From contig NC_066516.1 in assembly GCF_024679095.1 (NCBI RefSeq), positions 23,825,718-23,889,717 on the forward strand: DNA of 64,000 bases, written 5' to 3'. Below are positions 62,026 to 64,000 of the stretch, one piece after another; positions within the stretch are counted from its first letter, which is position 1, and each line of letters begins with the position of its first letter. The notes under the pieces are model-generated. The model made no database searches and was not told where the DNA came from. It was given only the letters and a program-made list of their open reading frames with translations. The DNA comes from Eriocheir sinensis. Taxonomy: Eukaryota > Arthropoda > Malacostraca > Decapoda > Varunidae. The position numbers and the translations under genes are program-made.

Positions 62026-62760
62026 TAATGTTGGGCGGCACGAGGCTAACGTAGGATTTTTTAAACGTAGTACTTGTATTTATTAAGTTACGCAGCGTAT
62101 TGGCTTTTTAATTCCAGGTTTGGTTAGAGGCGTTAGTTAGAAAAGGTGTTTTTTTTACAGAATTAAGTCGCCGTATTTCAAACCCAGTCGTAAAAAAAGT
62201 TATATAAAAAAATCCGCAAAACTAACGAACCACGCCTTGAATAATGGATCAAAAGAGAGGTTTAAAAAGTCAGCCGTAAGTTACGTTAGACTAAAGTAAC
62301 GTTACAAAAGTGTCAACGACTATACAAGATCACATAGATAAAGTTAGGTTAGTCATGTTAGGCTAAGCAGGGTTATGGCGCACAGTTAGATCAGGTAATG
62401 TTACGGGTGTTTTCTTTCAATGCTCAGAGCTTACTATATAACTGATACCCAGAGTTTGCAAGTGACTGCTCAACACTTTTTATAATTCTCAACAGCTGTA
62501 GCATATGTGTGGGACTCCCAAGATCATTTAAGTTCCGTTTGGTGAGACTGAATAAAGTTTGGTTAACGTTTTTAGGGAAAGGGGATAACGTTTGTTTTGT
62601 TTTGGTTTGTTTTCTTGGGTTTGTTTAAGGTAAGAAGGTTTGGTTAAAGTAGGTTAGGTTTGATTAGTGTTTTAAGGAGGATTGTTTTAGTGAAATGTGT
62701 TTTGCTTGGTTGGGCTTGGTTTAGATTAGTTGGATTGGGTTAGGTCAAAAGCGATCCAAT
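62015..62760. repeat. Degenerate GGTTAG/GGTTTG-rich region
   Basis: GGTTAG, GTTAGG, GGTTTG and TTAGGTTAG motifs recur irregularly on the plus strand, for example at 62013, 62342, 62633-62680 and 62710-62750. No clean unit. It resembles decayed TTAGG telomere-like sequence or a low-complexity G/T-rich domain. Confidence 0.45.
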
Positions 62761-62764
62761 GCCC

Positions 62765-63149
62765 TTGTGAAAAGTATGCGGAAAGTGAACGCAGTATTTG
62801 TGCACGGAAATGGAGTTGGATCCATCAAGGGGAGTCCACAACGCCGCCAATTTGTGATGCAGAGCCGCTAGGGGAGAGAGGAGGGTGGGAGAGAGCAACA
62901 GTCGAGTCCTTGCCCCGTACTGCTGAATATTACACGACTCTGCTTCATGCTCTGCGGTGCCCCGCTTGCAACATTAATGGAGGGTGTAATTACTTAATAA
63001 TGAAATGTGAGCTAAATGTCAGAGTGTGTCTACATTTACTAATTAAGCCGTACAGGCCACCGAGGTCACTTCTTTACGTGGTGCGTGACACTCTGAAGCC
63101 CTTTATGAGCCCGAGTGCTATTGTTAAGACGGGAAAAGGCTGCTGTTGA
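62765..63149 (+). other. Non-repetitive open frame without ATG; no gene assigned
   Basis: A frame of about 130 codons stays open through mixed-composition DNA (CPCEKYAESERSICARKW, later LHALRCPACNINGGCNY). It has no initiating ATG in the first 90 codons and no recognised domain. A CxxC pair is visible but could be chance. It is listed because it is one of the few long frames not made of simple repeats. Confidence 0.15.
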
Positions 63150-63384
63150 TGTGTGGAGTGAGTCGTAAGTCAGATCAACAACGGAGGTAAGTCTAAGCAT
63201 ATTATGGAGCAGAAAGAGAGAGAGAGAGAAGAGGAAAGGCGAGAAAGGCGGAGGAAGGAGCATTAACAGAGACAGACAGTGACTGAGTGCAAGTTCTAAG
63301 CATATTATGAGGCAACACGCACCCACACCCACACTCACACCCACGAATACCTCCCACACCCACGCTCGCACCCACGTATACCCC

Positions 63385-63526
63385 CCCCCCCCACACACAC
63401 ACACACCTACACACACAACACACAGAGGGAGACGTCAACTGCATGCCTAATTGTGCGAGAAAATTACGGTGGAACACAGGGTACGTAGAGCACTTCCGGC
63501 ATGAACCCTTCCTTCAAGACCCTCCG

Positions 63527-63579
<53 letters not shown>
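63385..63579. repeat. C run, (CA)n tracts
   Basis: A run of 12 C (63379-63392) followed by interrupted CA (63392-63422), and a perfect CA run at 63527-63579. Confidence 0.92.
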
Positions 63580-63580
<1 letters not shown>

Positions 63581-63599
63581 CTCGCCCCGCCTCGGCCTC

Positions 63600-64000
63600 G
63601 CGTGCAACTGATGGGTACAAAACGCAGCACACAACATTAAAGACACGCTCGCCCTCACGTGCACACAGGCGAAACGGGGCACTTAAAGAGGGATGTGTCA
63701 CGGCGGAGCTGAACCATGACCTATAAGTCGATGCCACAGGCCGGGCGGGGAGCCTCGGCCTGCCCGCGATGGACAGGAGGGGAAAAAACATGCAGTCCCT
63801 CGCAGCCCAAAACATTCGTCCGAGCCATGAATATTAAAACTTGTGCTGAAATTTATGATGACACGTGAATTATGAATGCTGTGGCCGAGTTGTGATTGTA
63901 CGGGGCACTGTTGTCCTGCGTAGCCATACACACGAGGATGAGTGGAATATGAGAGGTCAGTCAGTCGACCTACACAAGCATGGCAACTCCCGATAACAAG
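63600..64000. other. Non-repetitive right edge; no gene recognised
   Basis: Mixed sequence. The AT-leaning segment 63825-63890 holds ATGAATATTAAAAC, TTTATGATGACACGTGA and ATTATGAATG motifs reminiscent of conserved regulatory DNA, but nothing more can be supported. Confidence 0.4.

Noticed and set aside
62730..63149. A 139-codon frame near the right edge
   Set aside because: It has no ATG in its first 90 codons, and part lies in the GGTTAG-rich domain. Kept only as an uncertain unassigned stretch.

Overview
The window looks like non-coding, repeat-dominated nuclear DNA from a decapod crustacean, probably a brachyuran crab. Three things point there: very long and frequent (AG/CT)n, (AC/GT)n and (GGA/TCC)n microsatellites; non-LTR retrotransposon C-termini of the kind common in decapods; and a recurring short poly(A)-tailed element containing GGAGCAGCGAGTAGCGGGCT. 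The lineage is inferred from repeat recognition, because no conserved housekeeping gene is present. Nearly all long open frames are translations of simple repeats or of polypurine/polypyrimidine tracts.

Only one segment looks convincingly exonic: a minus-strand terminal exon at about 22763 down to 22200, with a strong 3' splice site, GC-rich codon use, a stop codon and an AATAAA about 90 bases later. Weaker candidates are a short plus-strand piece ending at a splice donor (57731-57803), a 95-residue frame at 34603-34890 and a leader-like frame at 45060-45410. None of these proteins could be named.

Mobile DNA falls into several groups. (1) A family of about 0.2-kb elements with imperfect terminal inverted repeats resembling GGGCCCGTATTCTCAAAC has 11 recognisable copies. 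(2) Non-LTR retrotransposon remnants lie at 12.5, 33.8, 44.5, 54.4 and 57.9 kb. (3) Six short poly(A)-tailed 3' fragments are probably related to the 57.9-kb element. (4) There are also a 370-bp long-inverted-repeat element (24833-25202), a 194-bp element with an 8-bp target duplication (31422-31615), a TTAA-flanked piggyBac-like element (44421-44656) and a SINE/LINE-like fragment (61872-62025). Several are nested, which gives a relative order of insertion.

The most striking whole-window pattern is the number of local tandem arrays, about nineteen, whose units are unrelated in sequence but mostly fall between about 115 and 175 bp, clustering near 135-165 bp. They lie at 0-0.4, 5.1-5.9, 6.5-6.9, 11.0-11.5, 13.6-13.9, 15.1-16.0, 17.0-17.4, 17.8-18.1, 24.4-24.7, 27.6-28.0, 32.6-32.9, 33.7-34.2, 36.5-37.0, 37.1-38.0, 42.9-43.2, 51.2-51.4, 55.3-55.5, 56.1-56.4 and 56.7-57.4 kb. 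Separate kilobase-scale blocks are strongly strand-asymmetric: purine-rich at 13.0-14.4, 26.4-27.0 and 47.7-48.6 kb, pyrimidine-rich at 14.6-16.3, 35.5-36.2, 42.8-43.5, 55.2-57.4 and 59.4-61.0 kb.

All coordinates and copy boundaries were read by eye. Tandem-unit edges and transposon ends may be off by several bases, and no database search was possible.
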